Source of the DNA: Bacteroidota bacterium
GTDB taxonomy: Bacteria; Bacteroidota; Bacteroidia; Bacteroidales; FEN-979
Assembly: GCA_026391845.1 (NCBI GenBank)
Contig: JAPLDG010000214.1
Coordinates: 16,019-63,332 of the forward strand
Length of the DNA stretch: 47,314 nt
Reading direction: 5' to 3'
This document shows, piece by piece, positions 8,688 to 16,879 of the stretch; position 1 is the stretch's first letter; each line of letters opens with the position of its first letter. The translations under genes and the position numbers were made by a program. Under the pieces are notes generated by a model. The model saw nothing but the letters and a program-made list of their open reading frames with translations. It was not told the DNA's origin and ran no database searches.

Positions 8688-8703
8688 AAATACTTATTTT
8701 TAT

Positions 8704-8711
8704 TATGTTTG
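8704..8711 (+). promoter_or_regulatory. Candidate -7 box for the sensor kinase gene
   Basis: TATGTTTG matches the Bacteroidota housekeeping -7 consensus TAnnTTTG and lies 54 bases before ATG 8766. No convincing TTG element is seen 19-21 bases upstream, so support is partial. Confidence 0.35.
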
Positions 8712-8765
8712 CCTGTGGATAAAATTCGATTCCACGTTGAGGTGATTCAAAAGTAGTAAAAAACA

Positions 8766-10541
8766 ATGAAGATCGACACGCTTGGTGAAAAACTCATTCT
8801 TTACTTTGTATTGTTAGGCATTGGTGCAATCCTGATCATCAGCACAGTGGCATTTTACAGCAACAAAGAAGCATTGATGAGCCGCACTTTCGATCAACTT
8901 ACTTCACTCCGGATTGTTAAAAAAAATCAGATCGGCCAATTTTATTTTGACCGGATCAGAGACCTCTCCTTTATGGCAGGATATTCCTCAAAAGGTCCAC
9001 TCTCCCTCCAGAAAGCGATAATATCCGGCAGGTTCCGTTTTCCGGGACAATATTTTTCAGCCTATTACTTTTTGGGGCCTGAAGGTGTCGTGACACAGGG
9101 TTGTTTTGACACAGCAGTTTCAGCGCCACCATTGGTATCCGAAAAGGTTTTCAATAAAATCGAGGATCAGCTGCGCATAAGGCCAGTGGTGGTTTACGAC
9201 GAAGCCATAGATGAGCAAAGCGGTAAACCATACCAGCTAATCGCAACAAGGATGACTGACACAGATAAAGGAAAAAAGCCGGGGCAGTGGATTCTTTTGC
9301 TTGCAGTTTCCATGGATGCCATCAATGCGATCATGCTTAACAATGACCCGTTGAGCGGACTCGGGCTGAGTGGCGAAACCTACCTTGTAGGACAGGATTA
9401 CCTCATGCGGTCCAATTCCAGGTTTCAGCCCAATTCGATCCTGAGAACAGCTGTCAGAACACAACCTGTAATAAAAGCCATGTCGGGCTCTTCAGGTACC
9501 ATGACGACAACTGATTACCGCAACATACCCGTGCTATCTGCATACGACACGATCAGCGTATCCGGACTGACCTGGGCGATATTGGCTGAAATTGACATGA
9601 AAGAGGCCATGGTTCCAATTTATGAAACCCGCACACACATCCTCCTGCTAAGCGTTATCATGATCGTTATCTTTTTCGGAATTGTCCTGTTTATCTCCAG
9701 GCGCATCACCAAACCGCTGATCCGGCTCCGGAATGCAGTTGTAAAGGTTGGAAAGGGACATTACGATATCGACCTCCCGATTGAAACACAGGATGAAATC
9801 GGGGCGCTCACCGAATCATTCAATATGATGGCCCTGCAGATAAAGGAAAAAACGACTGAACTCCAGATGGAAAGGTTCGGTCGCATACGTTCGGTATTTG
9901 ACGGGGAAGAAATTGAGCGGCAGCGTCTTTCACGTGAACTCCATGATGGTATCGGACAATCACTGATTGCCATTAAGCTGCGTCTTGAGAACCTCTTGTA
10001 TCAGGAAGGAAATGACATCCGTACTTCCATTCAGGAGTTGAAGAACTATTTTGATCAAATTATCGATGAAGTGCGCCGCATCTCGAACAACCTTATGCCA
10101 TCGGTGTTGGAGGTTTTCAGCATTCCGATTGCATTCCGCAATCTTTTTTCGGAGACAGAAGAGCATAGCGGTCTACGGATTCATTTTGAAGCCAAAGGGA
10201 ACTTTGACGACCTTGATAAAAAGCTGAAAACCTATATTTACCGATTGACACAGGAAGCGCTGAATAACATTGTAAAACACGCGGAAGCCCGTGAAGTCAG
10301 GGTCAATCTTACCCGGAATACTGTTCAGCTTACGCTGGTGATTCAGGACGATGGAAAGGGTTTTTTACTTGACAAAGTTGGAAAAGATGGCGGAAACGGG
10401 ATTCACAATATGCGTGAACGGGCCAGTTTGCTGCAAGGTCAGATAGATATCCGTTCGGCTCCGTCGAAAGGCACAACAATTACCTTGAACGTACCAATTA
10501 TAGTTACCTATGTCAAAGATCAGAATTTTCCTCGTGGATGA
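8766..10541 (+). CDS. Membrane sensor histidine kinase, NarL/DegS (HisKA_3) type
   Basis: 591 residues. Helix 1 spans about 12-33 and a roughly 250-residue extracytoplasmic sensor region follows, of the size and organisation of a Cache domain. Helix 2 lies near 290-312, leading into a HAMP linker (RRITKPLIRLRNAV to about 365). The phosphoacceptor is His393 in RLSRELHDGIGQSL, the HisKA_3 signature. The HATPase_c domain shows QEALNNIVKHAE (about 495), DDGKGF and GNGIHNMRERA. Kinases of this class phosphorylate LuxR-type regulators, and one overlaps its 3' end by 32 bases. The ligand is unknown. The genes that follow encode an outer-membrane protein and an ammonium channel, so nitrogen status is a possible signal, but that rests on position alone. 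Confidence 0.9.
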   Translation: MKIDTLGEKLILYFVLLGIGAILIISTVAFYSNKEALMSRTFDQLTSLRIVKKNQIGQFYFDRIRDLSFMAGYSSKGPLSLQKAIISGRFRFPGQYFSAYYFLGPEGVVTQGCFDTAVSAPPLVSEKVFNKIEDQLRIRPVVVYDEAIDEQSGKPYQLIATRMTDTDKGKKPGQWILLLAVSMDAINAIMLNNDPLSGLGLSGETYLVGQDYLMRSNSRFQPNSILRTAVRTQPVIKAMSGSSGTMTTTDYRNIPVLSAYDTISVSGLTWAILAEIDMKEAMVPIYETRTHILLLSVIMIVIFFGIVLFISRRITKPLIRLRNAVVKVGKGHYDIDLPIETQDEIGALTESFNMMALQIKEKTTELQMERFGRIRSVFDGEEIERQRLSRELHDGIGQSLIAIKLRLENLLYQEGNDIRTSIQELKNYFDQIIDEVRRISNNLMPSVLEVFSIPIAFRNLFSETEEHSGLRIHFEAKGNFDDLDKKLKTYIYRLTQEALNNIVKHAEAREVRVNLTRNTVQLTLVIQDDGKGFLLDKVGKDGGNGIHNMRERASLLQGQIDIRSAPSKGTTITLNVPIIVTYVKDQNFPRG

Positions 10542-11169
10542 TCACCAGCTTGTAAGAGATGGGATCAAAGCCTTGCTTATCAGCGCCGAAGATTTATTAA
10601 TTCTTGGGGAGGCCTCCTCCGGCAGGGAGTGTTTTGAAAAAATCGCACTGGACCCTCCAGATATCCTCATCCTCGATATCTCATTGCCCGACACCAATGG
10701 CATTGAGATCACAAAACGCATTACCGTTGAATACCCGGAAATGAGGGTGCTCATCCTCTCTATGTACACCAATGAAGATTTCATTTTCAATTCGGTAAAA
10801 GCCGGCGCACGGGGATATCTGCCAAAAAACACATCACGCGAAGAGCTTCTGAGCGCCATCCATGCCATTTATGAGGGAGAGGAATTTTTCTCCGACACTA
10901 TTTCACGCATCATGCTGAAAAGCTATGTCCGTAAAGCCAAGGAAGACGACCTTTCTCCACAGCGGGGCCCGATACCACTCACCTCGCGTGAAATTGAAAT
11001 TCTGAAACTCTTTGCAGAAGGTTATATCAACAAAGAGATCAGCGACCAGCTCGACATCAGCATCCGTACAGTGGAAACTCATAAGAACCACATCATGAAA
11101 AAGCTGGAGTTGAAGTCAACGGTGGAGCTGATCAAGTACGCTATCAGAAATAAAATTGTGGAACTTTGA
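10510..11169 (+). CDS. LuxR/NarL-family response regulator
   Basis: 219 residues. The N-terminal receiver domain carries the acidic pair Asp10-Asp11, phosphoacceptor Asp56 in DILILDISLPD, and the conserved Lys106 in LPKNTS. The C-terminal DNA-binding domain (about 150-215) has the GerE/LuxR pattern LTSREIEILKLFAEG, then NKEISDQLDISIRTVETHKN with the recognition helix. It overlaps the sensor kinase gene by 32 bases, so the two are translationally coupled partners. Targets are unknown; the downstream porin-like and amt genes, 137 bases away, are the nearest candidates. Confidence 0.92.
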   Translation: MSKIRIFLVDDHQLVRDGIKALLISAEDLLILGEASSGRECFEKIALDPPDILILDISLPDTNGIEITKRITVEYPEMRVLILSMYTNEDFIFNSVKAGARGYLPKNTSREELLSAIHAIYEGEEFFSDTISRIMLKSYVRKAKEDDLSPQRGPIPLTSREIEILKLFAEGYINKEISDQLDISIRTVETHKNHIMKKLELKSTVELIKYAIRNKIVEL

Positions 11170-11306
11170 GAAAGGCGTGCAGGATTTCCCTTAAGAAATT
11201 CACGTAAGATCACCGCCGTTTTTGCTGACTAAATTTCAGTAGTTTACAGGATTGCGAGACTGCTGCGATCGCCCTAACATTGCATGTGAAAATTTTAACA
11301 AATCGC

Positions 11307-12140
11307 ATGGCAATGAAAAAAACAGCCTCCCCCTTCAAATCATTCATTCTGGTGGTATTGCTTCTGATCCTATCCAATGGAGTAAATGCCCAATTGCAGG
11401 ATGAAAACAAAGTGGAAGAAAAGAGCGCCTCCACGGCCACCTTCAGCGCCGGTGCCGACCTGGTAAGCCGGTACATCTGGCGTGGTGCCGATTATGGAAA
11501 TTCGCCAGCCGTACAGCCATCCATGGCCTTTTCCGTAGCTGGGTTTAAAGCAGGTTTCTGGGGTTCATATGGGTTGGGCCAATACTCGAAACAAGTCGAT
11601 GATTCCACCTTAGTCAACATGGGAAACTATGCTGAATTCGATTTTTTCCTTTCATATACCATGAAAGGCTTCACGTTGATGGCCTATGACTATTTTGTGC
11701 CAAATCCCCTGAACCCGAATTTTGACAACAAGTATTACAATTTTAAGAACAGTACCACCGGGCACACGGTTGAAGTTTGCCTGTCATGGGCAGGGTTAGA
11801 AAAATTTCCGCTGCAGCTCTTTGCAGGCACACTTGTATATGGCGCCGATAAAGGAAAAGATTCCACAGGGGTTTACGGGACAAGCAGTGACAACAATTTT
11901 TCAACCTATTTTGAGGCGGCATACCAGTTCAATGTCAAGGGTTTTGGTGTAAAACCATTCATTGGCGGGATTCCTTTCGGATCATCCTGGTATGGGCCCT
12001 CTGGTGGCATTATCAATGCAGGATTAACGGTTAGCAAGTCCATTCAGATTTCCAAAGAATATTCTCTCCCGGTTTTCAGTTCGGTAATTACCAATCCGCA
12101 GGCAGGGAGTGTTTTTCTGGTGTTTGGTATCTCATTGTAA
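11307..12140 (+). CDS. TorF-like putative outer-membrane porin, amt-linked paralog
   Basis: 277 residues from ATG 11307; ATG 11313 and a TTG at 11280 are alternatives. A clear signal peptide (SFILVVLLLILSNGVNA, cleaved before Gln) is followed by alternating amphipathic strands and a terminal aromatic/hydrophobic strand FLVFGISL, as in outer-membrane beta-barrels. DLVSRYIWRGADYGNSPAVQP resembles the N-terminal signature of the TIGR02001/Gcw_chp family, also named TorF-like putative porins, which in several proteobacteria I recall lying beside ammonium transporter genes. Here too amt follows, 46 bases downstream. A paralog sharing long blocks ([37 protein letters not shown]) lies at 40087-40932. 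A role in passage of ammonium or a related small solute is inferred, not shown. Confidence 0.72.
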   Translation: MAMKKTASPFKSFILVVLLLILSNGVNAQLQDENKVEEKSASTATFSAGADLVSRYIWRGADYGNSPAVQPSMAFSVAGFKAGFWGSYGLGQYSKQVDDSTLVNMGNYAEFDFFLSYTMKGFTLMAYDYFVPNPLNPNFDNKYYNFKNSTTGHTVEVCLSWAGLEKFPLQLFAGTLVYGADKGKDSTGVYGTSSDNNFSTYFEAAYQFNVKGFGVKPFIGGIPFGSSWYGPSGGIINAGLTVSKSIQISKEYSLPVFSSVITNPQAGSVFLVFGISL

Positions 12141-12186
12141 TCAGCAATACAGCACAAATATATTTTTAATTTCTAATTGAATTTTT

Positions 12187-13416
12187 ATGGGAACGATCGA
12201 TGTTGGTTCAACCGGGTTTATGCTGTTGTCAGCGAGTCTGGTTATGTTAATGACGCCTGCGCTGGCGTTTTTTTACGGAGGCCTGGCCTCCAAACGGAAT
12301 ATCCTCGGGATTATGATCCAGAGTTTTGCATCATTGGGGTGGACAACCGTTCTTTGGGTCACTTTTGGTTACTCCCTGTGTTTCAGTGGCGGTGAAGGTG
12401 GCATTTTTGGCAACCTTGATAAAGTTTTCCTCAACGGAGTCACCATTGATTCTATTTATGCAGGCAACGGAAAAATCCCGGAAATCGTTTTTATCGTTTA
12501 TCAGATGATGTTTGCCATCATCACACCAGCCCTGATCACCGGCGCTTTTGTGAATCGTGTGACATTCCGCTCCTACATGATCTTTCTCACCGTATGGCAG
12601 ATCATGGTTTACTACCCGTTTGTCCATATGATCTGGGGTAACGGACTCCTTGCACAGTGGGGTGTTCTTGACTTCGCAGGAGGTATTGTGGTGCACGCTA
12701 CGGCTGGTTTTGCAGCGCTTGCTTCAGTGTTCTATGTGGGTGCCCGTTCCGATAAAAGCTCCACTCCAAACAGCATACCACTTGTAGCCATCGGAAGCGG
12801 TCTTCTCTGGTTTGGCTGGTACGGTTTCAATGCCGGCAGTGAACTTCAGGTGGATAAAATCACGGCACTTGCCTTTATCAACACCGATGTTGCTGCATCG
12901 TTTGCCACAGCCGCCTGGGTTGCCATCGAATGGATACGTGAAGGGAGGCCAAAGCTTCTCGGCTTGCTAACAGGCTCTATTGCCGGATTAGCCACTATCA
13001 CACCATGCGCAGGGTTCGTTCCCATGTGGTCGGCACCCATCATCGGGGTGGCAGCAGGGGTGACATGCTATCTGGCAGTTCAACTCAAAAACAAATTGAA
13101 ATGGGATGATGCGCTCGATGTTTGGGGTGTACACGGGATTGGCGGTGTACTTGGCACCATTCTGCTCGGGGTTTTTGCAACAAAACTGATCAATCCGGCC
13201 GTATTATCTGAAGGCTTGTGGTTTGGCCAAAGCTCCTTTTTCTTCAAGCAACTCATTACGGTGGTTGCCGCATCAGCCTACGCGTTCATATTCACTTACA
13301 TTATGCTGGCGCTGATCAACCTGATAACCCCGGTAAGAGTAACCCATGAACATGAAAAGGCAGGGCTGGATGTTGCTTTGCATGGGGAGAGGGCGTACGA
13401 CGAAGGTTCCCTCTGA
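12187..13416 (+). CDS. amt: Ammonium channel/transporter, Amt family
   Basis: 409 residues with eleven predicted membrane helices, the usual number for mature Amt proteins. The first helix region contains TPALAFFYGGLASKRN, a family signature. The pore residues are in place: Asp162 in VLDFAGGIV, the twin histidines His170 (VVHATAG) and His316 (GVHGIGGVLGT), and conserved LLWFGWYGFNAGS. It moves ammonium or ammonia across the inner membrane. No glnK/PII gene is adjacent, which is the more common partner arrangement in other bacteria. The upstream outer-membrane gene could provide the matching outer-membrane step. Transcription likely ends at the hairpin 13429-13481. Confidence 0.95.
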   Translation: MGTIDVGSTGFMLLSASLVMLMTPALAFFYGGLASKRNILGIMIQSFASLGWTTVLWVTFGYSLCFSGGEGGIFGNLDKVFLNGVTIDSIYAGNGKIPEIVFIVYQMMFAIITPALITGAFVNRVTFRSYMIFLTVWQIMVYYPFVHMIWGNGLLAQWGVLDFAGGIVVHATAGFAALASVFYVGARSDKSSTPNSIPLVAIGSGLLWFGWYGFNAGSELQVDKITALAFINTDVAASFATAAWVAIEWIREGRPKLLGLLTGSIAGLATITPCAGFVPMWSAPIIGVAAGVTCYLAVQLKNKLKWDDALDVWGVHGIGGVLGTILLGVFATKLINPAVLSEGLWFGQSSFFFKQLITVVAASAYAFIFTYIMLALINLITPVRVTHEHEKAGLDVALHGERAYDEGSL

Positions 13417-13428
13417 TCTCAAAATATC

Positions 13429-13481
13429 AAGACGCCAAGTCCGTAATTCACCTCAGTGAAATTTTACCGGCTTGGCGTCTT
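13429..13481. terminator. Bidirectional hairpin terminator between amt and receiver gene
   Basis: An 11-bp perfect inverted repeat: AAGACGCCAAG (13429-13439) pairs with CTTGGCGTCTT (13471-13481). The 31-base loop can form a small inner hairpin, TTCAC/GTGAA. TTGTTGTT follows on the plus strand and TTGATATTTTG on the minus strand. It sits between two convergent genes and could end both transcripts. Confidence 0.7.
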
Positions 13482-13486
13482 TGTTG

Positions 13487-13858
13487 TTAAACAGCGCCTT
13501 TTTTCAGCGCTTTCAAAACAGCCGGGCCAAGTTCCTGTATTGTGTTTTTACTGATAAAATCCGTTGCGCCTGCATTGATGCATTGATTTCTGATCTCTTC
13601 GCTTGTTGAACCTGTAACAATGATAAACGGCGTCAGGGGCGAGTGTTTGATGGCAAGGACGAGTGCAGTTTTCCAATCAAAACCAGGGATGCTGAAATCT
13701 GAGATGATAATCTCAGGTCTGAATTCTATTAATGAAAGTAGAAATGCATCCTTATCCTCAACAATCTGAAATTCACAAGGACCAAGCGTCTTTTTTATTT
13801 CTCTGCTGATCAGATATGCATCCGATGGCATATCCTCAATTTGTAGAACCCGGACCAT
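13487..13858 (-). CDS. Single-domain response regulator (receiver only)
   Basis: 123 residues, the length of one receiver domain and nothing else. The acidic pocket is Glu8-Asp9, the phosphoacceptor is Asp54 in IIISDFSIPG, the Thr/Ser switch is in FIIVTGST, and the conserved Lys is in FISKNT. With no output domain it must act through protein contacts, such as in a phosphorelay or on a target enzyme. No kinase is adjacent on this strand. It is convergent with amt across a shared terminator, so a functional link to ammonium uptake is not implied by operon structure. Confidence 0.85.
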   Translation of the reverse strand: MVRVLQIEDMPSDAYLISREIKKTLGPCEFQIVEDKDAFLLSLIEFRPEIIISDFSIPGFDWKTALVLAIKHSPLTPFIIVTGSTSEEIRNQCINAGATDFISKNTIQELGPAVLKALKKGAV

Positions 13859-14022
13859 GCAGTATGATATTTGTAAAGTAAGTTGTTATAACCTCGCCTT
13901 CAACAAAATAATTCTTAGATAGAAGTTTGAAAAAAGCGCGCTAATATACAGCGAAATTTATGAATAATCCAATAAAGAAAATTTTACGCACATCATTTTT
14001 ACTTACCATTGATAATTCATTT

Positions 14023-14030
14023 TACCTTTG
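14023..14030 (+). promoter_or_regulatory. Candidate -7 box for the panC operon
   Basis: TACCTTTG fits TAnnTTTG and ends 26 bases before ATG 14057. Its position downstream of the in-frame ATG at 14009 argues that 14057 is the real panC start. No clear -33 element is seen. Confidence 0.4.
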
Positions 14031-14056
14031 ACAATTGGGATATTTATAACCAGCTG

Positions 14057-14908
14057 ATGAAACAATTTACGCACATTGCAGAAACTGCGGATTATCTTGA
14101 AATCCAAAGAGAAAAAGATCTCATGATTGGATTTGTACCAACAATGGGCGCTTTGCATGAAGGTCACCTTGCCCTGATAAAAAGGTCTCTGCAGGAAAAC
14201 GATATCACAGTATGCAGCATCTTCGTCAATCCGATACAATTCAACAACAATAATGACCTTGCAAACTATCCGCGTACTTTATCGCAGGATTTAAAAATGC
14301 TGGAATCATGCGGGTGTGATGTTGTTTTTTTTCCTGACACTGCAGAAATGTACCCGGATGGTGAAACGATCAGTTTTGGCCTTAACTTCGGAACACTCGA
14401 CAAGGTTTTGGAGGGGCAATTCCGTCCGGGACATTTCAATGGTGTTGCCATTGTTGTAAAAAAATTATTCGATATTGTTCAACCAACACATGCCTACTTC
14501 GGGAAAAAGGATTTCCAGCAACTCGCAATCATCAAACACATGGTTTACGCGATGGGGATTCCTGTTGAAATTATTCCTTGCGAAACCATCCGGGAGGTGG
14601 ATGGACTGGCCATGAGTTCACGGAATACAAGGCTTTCTCCCGCCGAACGTAAACTGGCTTCGGGAATTTATCAGACACTGCTGAATGTCCGTGAAAAAAT
14701 TGGAAAAACACCTGTTCCAGAACTTAAAGAGTGGGCTGTAAAAAAAATTGAGGAAAATGACGGGTTTCGGGTGGAATATTTTGAAATCGTTGACCAGGAG
14801 AGCCTGATGCCAATGGAGGATTGGACTTCCAGGGATCGTGCAGTGGCCCTTGTTGCTGTTTTTGTGGGGGATGTGAGGCTGATCGACAATATTGAACTTT
14901 TTTCGTAA
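14057..14908 (+). CDS. panC: Pantothenate synthetase (pantoate-beta-alanine ligase)
   Basis: 283 residues from ATG 14057, the usual family length. The ATG at 14009 would add 16 residues that do not fit the family and lies ahead of a -7 box. The ATP site includes VPTMGALHEGHLALI (HxGH-type motif, His34 and His37), FGKKDFQQLAIIKHM, and SSRNTRLS, which replaces KMSKS. The enzyme joins pantoate to beta-alanine with ATP in the cytoplasm, giving pantothenate for coenzyme A. The beta-alanine supplier panD follows within 12 bases. This is the first gene of a five-gene run panC-panD-flippase-like-rfaE2-radA. Confidence 0.96.
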   Translation: MKQFTHIAETADYLEIQREKDLMIGFVPTMGALHEGHLALIKRSLQENDITVCSIFVNPIQFNNNNDLANYPRTLSQDLKMLESCGCDVVFFPDTAEMYPDGETISFGLNFGTLDKVLEGQFRPGHFNGVAIVVKKLFDIVQPTHAYFGKKDFQQLAIIKHMVYAMGIPVEIIPCETIREVDGLAMSSRNTRLSPAERKLASGIYQTLLNVREKIGKTPVPELKEWAVKKIEENDGFRVEYFEIVDQESLMPMEDWTSRDRAVALVAVFVGDVRLIDNIELFS

Positions 14909-14920
14909 TTTTGCGGCATG

Positions 14921-15286
14921 ATGCAGATTCAAGTATTAAAATCGAAGATCCATCGTGCCGTTGTTACAGATGCCGACATCAATTATGTTGGCAGTATTAC
15001 GATTGATGAAGCCTTGATGAACGCCTCGAATCTTATTGAATTTGAGAAAGTACAGGTCTTGAACATCAACAATGGCGAGCGGATCGAAACATATGTCATT
15101 AAAGGAAAACCAGGAAGTGGCATCATTTGTTTGAACGGAGCTGCCGCCCGAAAATTTTTACCCAATGACCTTGTGATTATTGTCTCTTATGCTATGATGG
15201 ATTTTGAGGAAGCAAAAATATTCTGCCCCAGCATTGCCTTTGTCGATTCTGAAAATAAATTGGTCAAAGGTGAAAAAACACAATAA
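14921..15286 (+). CDS. panD: Aspartate 1-decarboxylase precursor
   Basis: 121 residues from ATG 14921. An adjacent ATG at 14918 is possible, but starting at 14921 puts the self-cleavage pair exactly at Gly24-Ser25 (YVGSITID), the canonical numbering. The precursor cuts itself there to form a pyruvoyl group on the new N-terminus and then converts aspartate to beta-alanine. Other family residues are present: KIHRAVVT near the N-terminus, catalytic Tyr in ETYVIKG, and CLNGAAARK. It is coupled to panC upstream and overlaps the next start by one base (TAATG). Confidence 0.95.
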   Translation: MQIQVLKSKIHRAVVTDADINYVGSITIDEALMNASNLIEFEKVQVLNINNGERIETYVIKGKPGSGIICLNGAAARKFLPNDLVIIVSYAMMDFEEAKIFCPSIAFVDSENKLVKGEKTQ

Positions 15287-16329
15287 TGGCCGACTTTACA
15301 ATTGAAGAAACCCCACGGACAAACCGGGCAACAACCTTTATTAAATTCGCGGTTTTCCTTGGTCTTGGTATATTTATCATTTGGCTATCGCTCAGAGGAT
15401 TAACTCCAAATGAGCGTGTTCAGATATTGCACTCTTTCCGCATTGCAAATTACAATTGGGTTATTTTTTCGATCGCAATGGGCATTACAAGTCATGTGCT
15501 CCGTGCACTGCGATGGATGTTGTTTTTCGAGCCGCTAGGCTATCATCCTTCCTTGAAAAATACTTTTTTTGCAGTGATGGTTGGTTATTTTGCAAACATG
15601 GCTTTTCCTAGACTAGGCGAAGTTACCCGTTGCGGTATCCTTGCACGGTATGAAAAAATCCCATTTAATAAATCTTTCGGTACGGTGATAACCGAACGAG
15701 CCATTGATATGATTTTATTCATCTTCCTTTTCTTTTTAATGATTTTTACGCAGGCAAAGACTATCGGGCACTATCTCAATTCCAATATCTACCCAAAACT
15801 GGCTGAAAAGTTTAACAACCCAATCTTCAGCAGGGTGTTTATTTTTTCCGCAGTTGCCCTAGGCATCATTCTCCTTACCTTGGTTTTCCTGATGCGTAAG
15901 AGAATCGCAGCTTCCAAATTGTTTCATAAGATGAAAGGCCTTATCCTTGGTTTTTGGGAAGGTCTTAAATCACTGAGCCAGATTAACAAGCCAGGCCTTT
16001 TCATTTTTTACTCACTGGCTATATGGACCCTGTATTTTCTGATGATCTACGTATGCTTTTTCTGCTTTACCGATACAAGTTCGCTGAGTCCCGGGGCAGG
16101 ATTATCCGCGTTGGTACTGGGCAGCGTTGGCATTATGGTCACTCCCGGAGGCATCGGGCTTTATCCGGCAATCATCCAGGAAACGATGTTGCTTTATGGA
16201 ATTGTTCGTACAACCGGTTTAGCCCTGGGATGGATTTCATGGACTGCCCAAACCAGCATGATTTTAGCTTTAGGAGGGATTTCCCTCATTTTATTATCAT
16301 TCAACAAACAAAAACATGGAAAGGCTTAG
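15286..16329 (+). CDS. LPG-synthase TM-region family membrane protein (YbhN/UPF0104-like, putative lipid flippase)
   Basis: 347 residues with about eight membrane helices. The segment VGYFANMAFPRLGEVTRCGI and the later SVGIMVTPGGIGLYPAIIQE are the two most conserved parts of the family, which makes up the membrane half of lysylphosphatidylglycerol synthases and occurs alone as predicted lipid or polyprenyl-lipid flippases. There is no C-terminal aminoacyl-transfer domain, so it does not itself modify phosphatidylglycerol. Its start overlaps the panD stop by one base and its 3' end overlaps rfaE2 by 14 bases. The link to pantothenate synthesis is positional only; similar gene orders recur in Bacteroidota as far as I recall. 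Confidence 0.82.
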   Translation: MADFTIEETPRTNRATTFIKFAVFLGLGIFIIWLSLRGLTPNERVQILHSFRIANYNWVIFSIAMGITSHVLRALRWMLFFEPLGYHPSLKNTFFAVMVGYFANMAFPRLGEVTRCGILARYEKIPFNKSFGTVITERAIDMILFIFLFFLMIFTQAKTIGHYLNSNIYPKLAEKFNNPIFSRVFIFSAVALGIILLTLVFLMRKRIAASKLFHKMKGLILGFWEGLKSLSQINKPGLFIFYSLAIWTLYFLMIYVCFFCFTDTSSLSPGAGLSALVLGSVGIMVTPGGIGLYPAIIQETMLLYGIVRTTGLALGWISWTAQTSMILALGGISLILLSFNKQKHGKA

Positions 16330-16813
16330 CATCATAAAGTCGAAAATTTATACCTGGGATCATCTCCGCCGACAACTTGCGATATGGAGGTTCAAAGGTA
16401 AAACACTGGTATTTTCAAATGGCTGCTTCGATGTGTTGCACCTTGGGCATGTTGAATATCTGGCCAAAGCCCGTGACCTGGGCGATATTTTAATTGTTGG
16501 CCTCAACTCTGATGACTCCGTGCGAAGGATCAAAGGCGCTCACCGGCCGGTTAACAAGGAAGAGGCAAGAGCCATCACGCTCGCAGGCTTTTCATTTGTC
16601 GATTGTGTTGTCGTGTTTGGAGAAGATACTCCCCACGAATTGATCAAATTTGTACAGCCGGATATTCTGGTGAAAGGAAAAGATTATGATGACAAGGAAA
16701 TTATTGGCAGTGACGTGGTAAAAGCCCGCGGAGGCCAGGTGGTTACCATCGAACTTACCAAAGGGTATTCAACAACCCATACGATTGAGCTGGCGCAGAA
16801 GGTGCATCTGTAA
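16316..16813 (+). CDS. rfaE2: D-glycero-beta-D-manno-heptose 1-phosphate adenylyltransferase
   Basis: 165 residues, matching the stand-alone C-terminal (RfaE2) half of HldE. The nucleotidyltransferase site is FSNGCFDVLHLGHVEYL with His42 and His45, followed by VGLNSDDSVRRIKG, RPVN, and VKGKDYDDKEIIG. It makes ADP-heptose from heptose 1-phosphate and ATP for the lipopolysaccharide inner core. The kinase partner (RfaE1) is not in this window. It overlaps the membrane protein gene by 14 bases. A heptamer tandem repeat begins 9 bases after its stop. Confidence 0.93.
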   Translation: MERLSIIKSKIYTWDHLRRQLAIWRFKGKTLVFSNGCFDVLHLGHVEYLAKARDLGDILIVGLNSDDSVRRIKGAHRPVNKEEARAITLAGFSFVDCVVVFGEDTPHELIKFVQPDILVKGKDYDDKEIIGSDVVKARGGQVVTIELTKGYSTTHTIELAQKVHL

Positions 16814-16822
16814 CGGTGATTA

Positions 16823-16850
16823 CGTGACGCGAGACGCGTGACACGTGACA
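16823..16850 (+). repeat. Heptamer tandem repeat, family CGTGACR, locus A
   Basis: Four consecutive 7-base units: CGTGACG, CGAGACG, CGTGACA, CGTGACA. It lies between rfaE2 and radA, in the same orientation as both genes. Two further arrays of the same unit occur at 18279-18299 and 31122-31149. All three follow a gene end in the sense orientation of that gene. Confidence 0.85.
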
Positions 16851-16879
16851 ATGGTGCATTTTCGAATTAATAAATTCTC

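Noticed and set aside
14906..14913. TAATTTTG -7-like box just before panD
   Set aside because: It lies only a few bases before the ATG, which would put the transcript start inside the gene; panD is more simply explained as part of the panC transcript.
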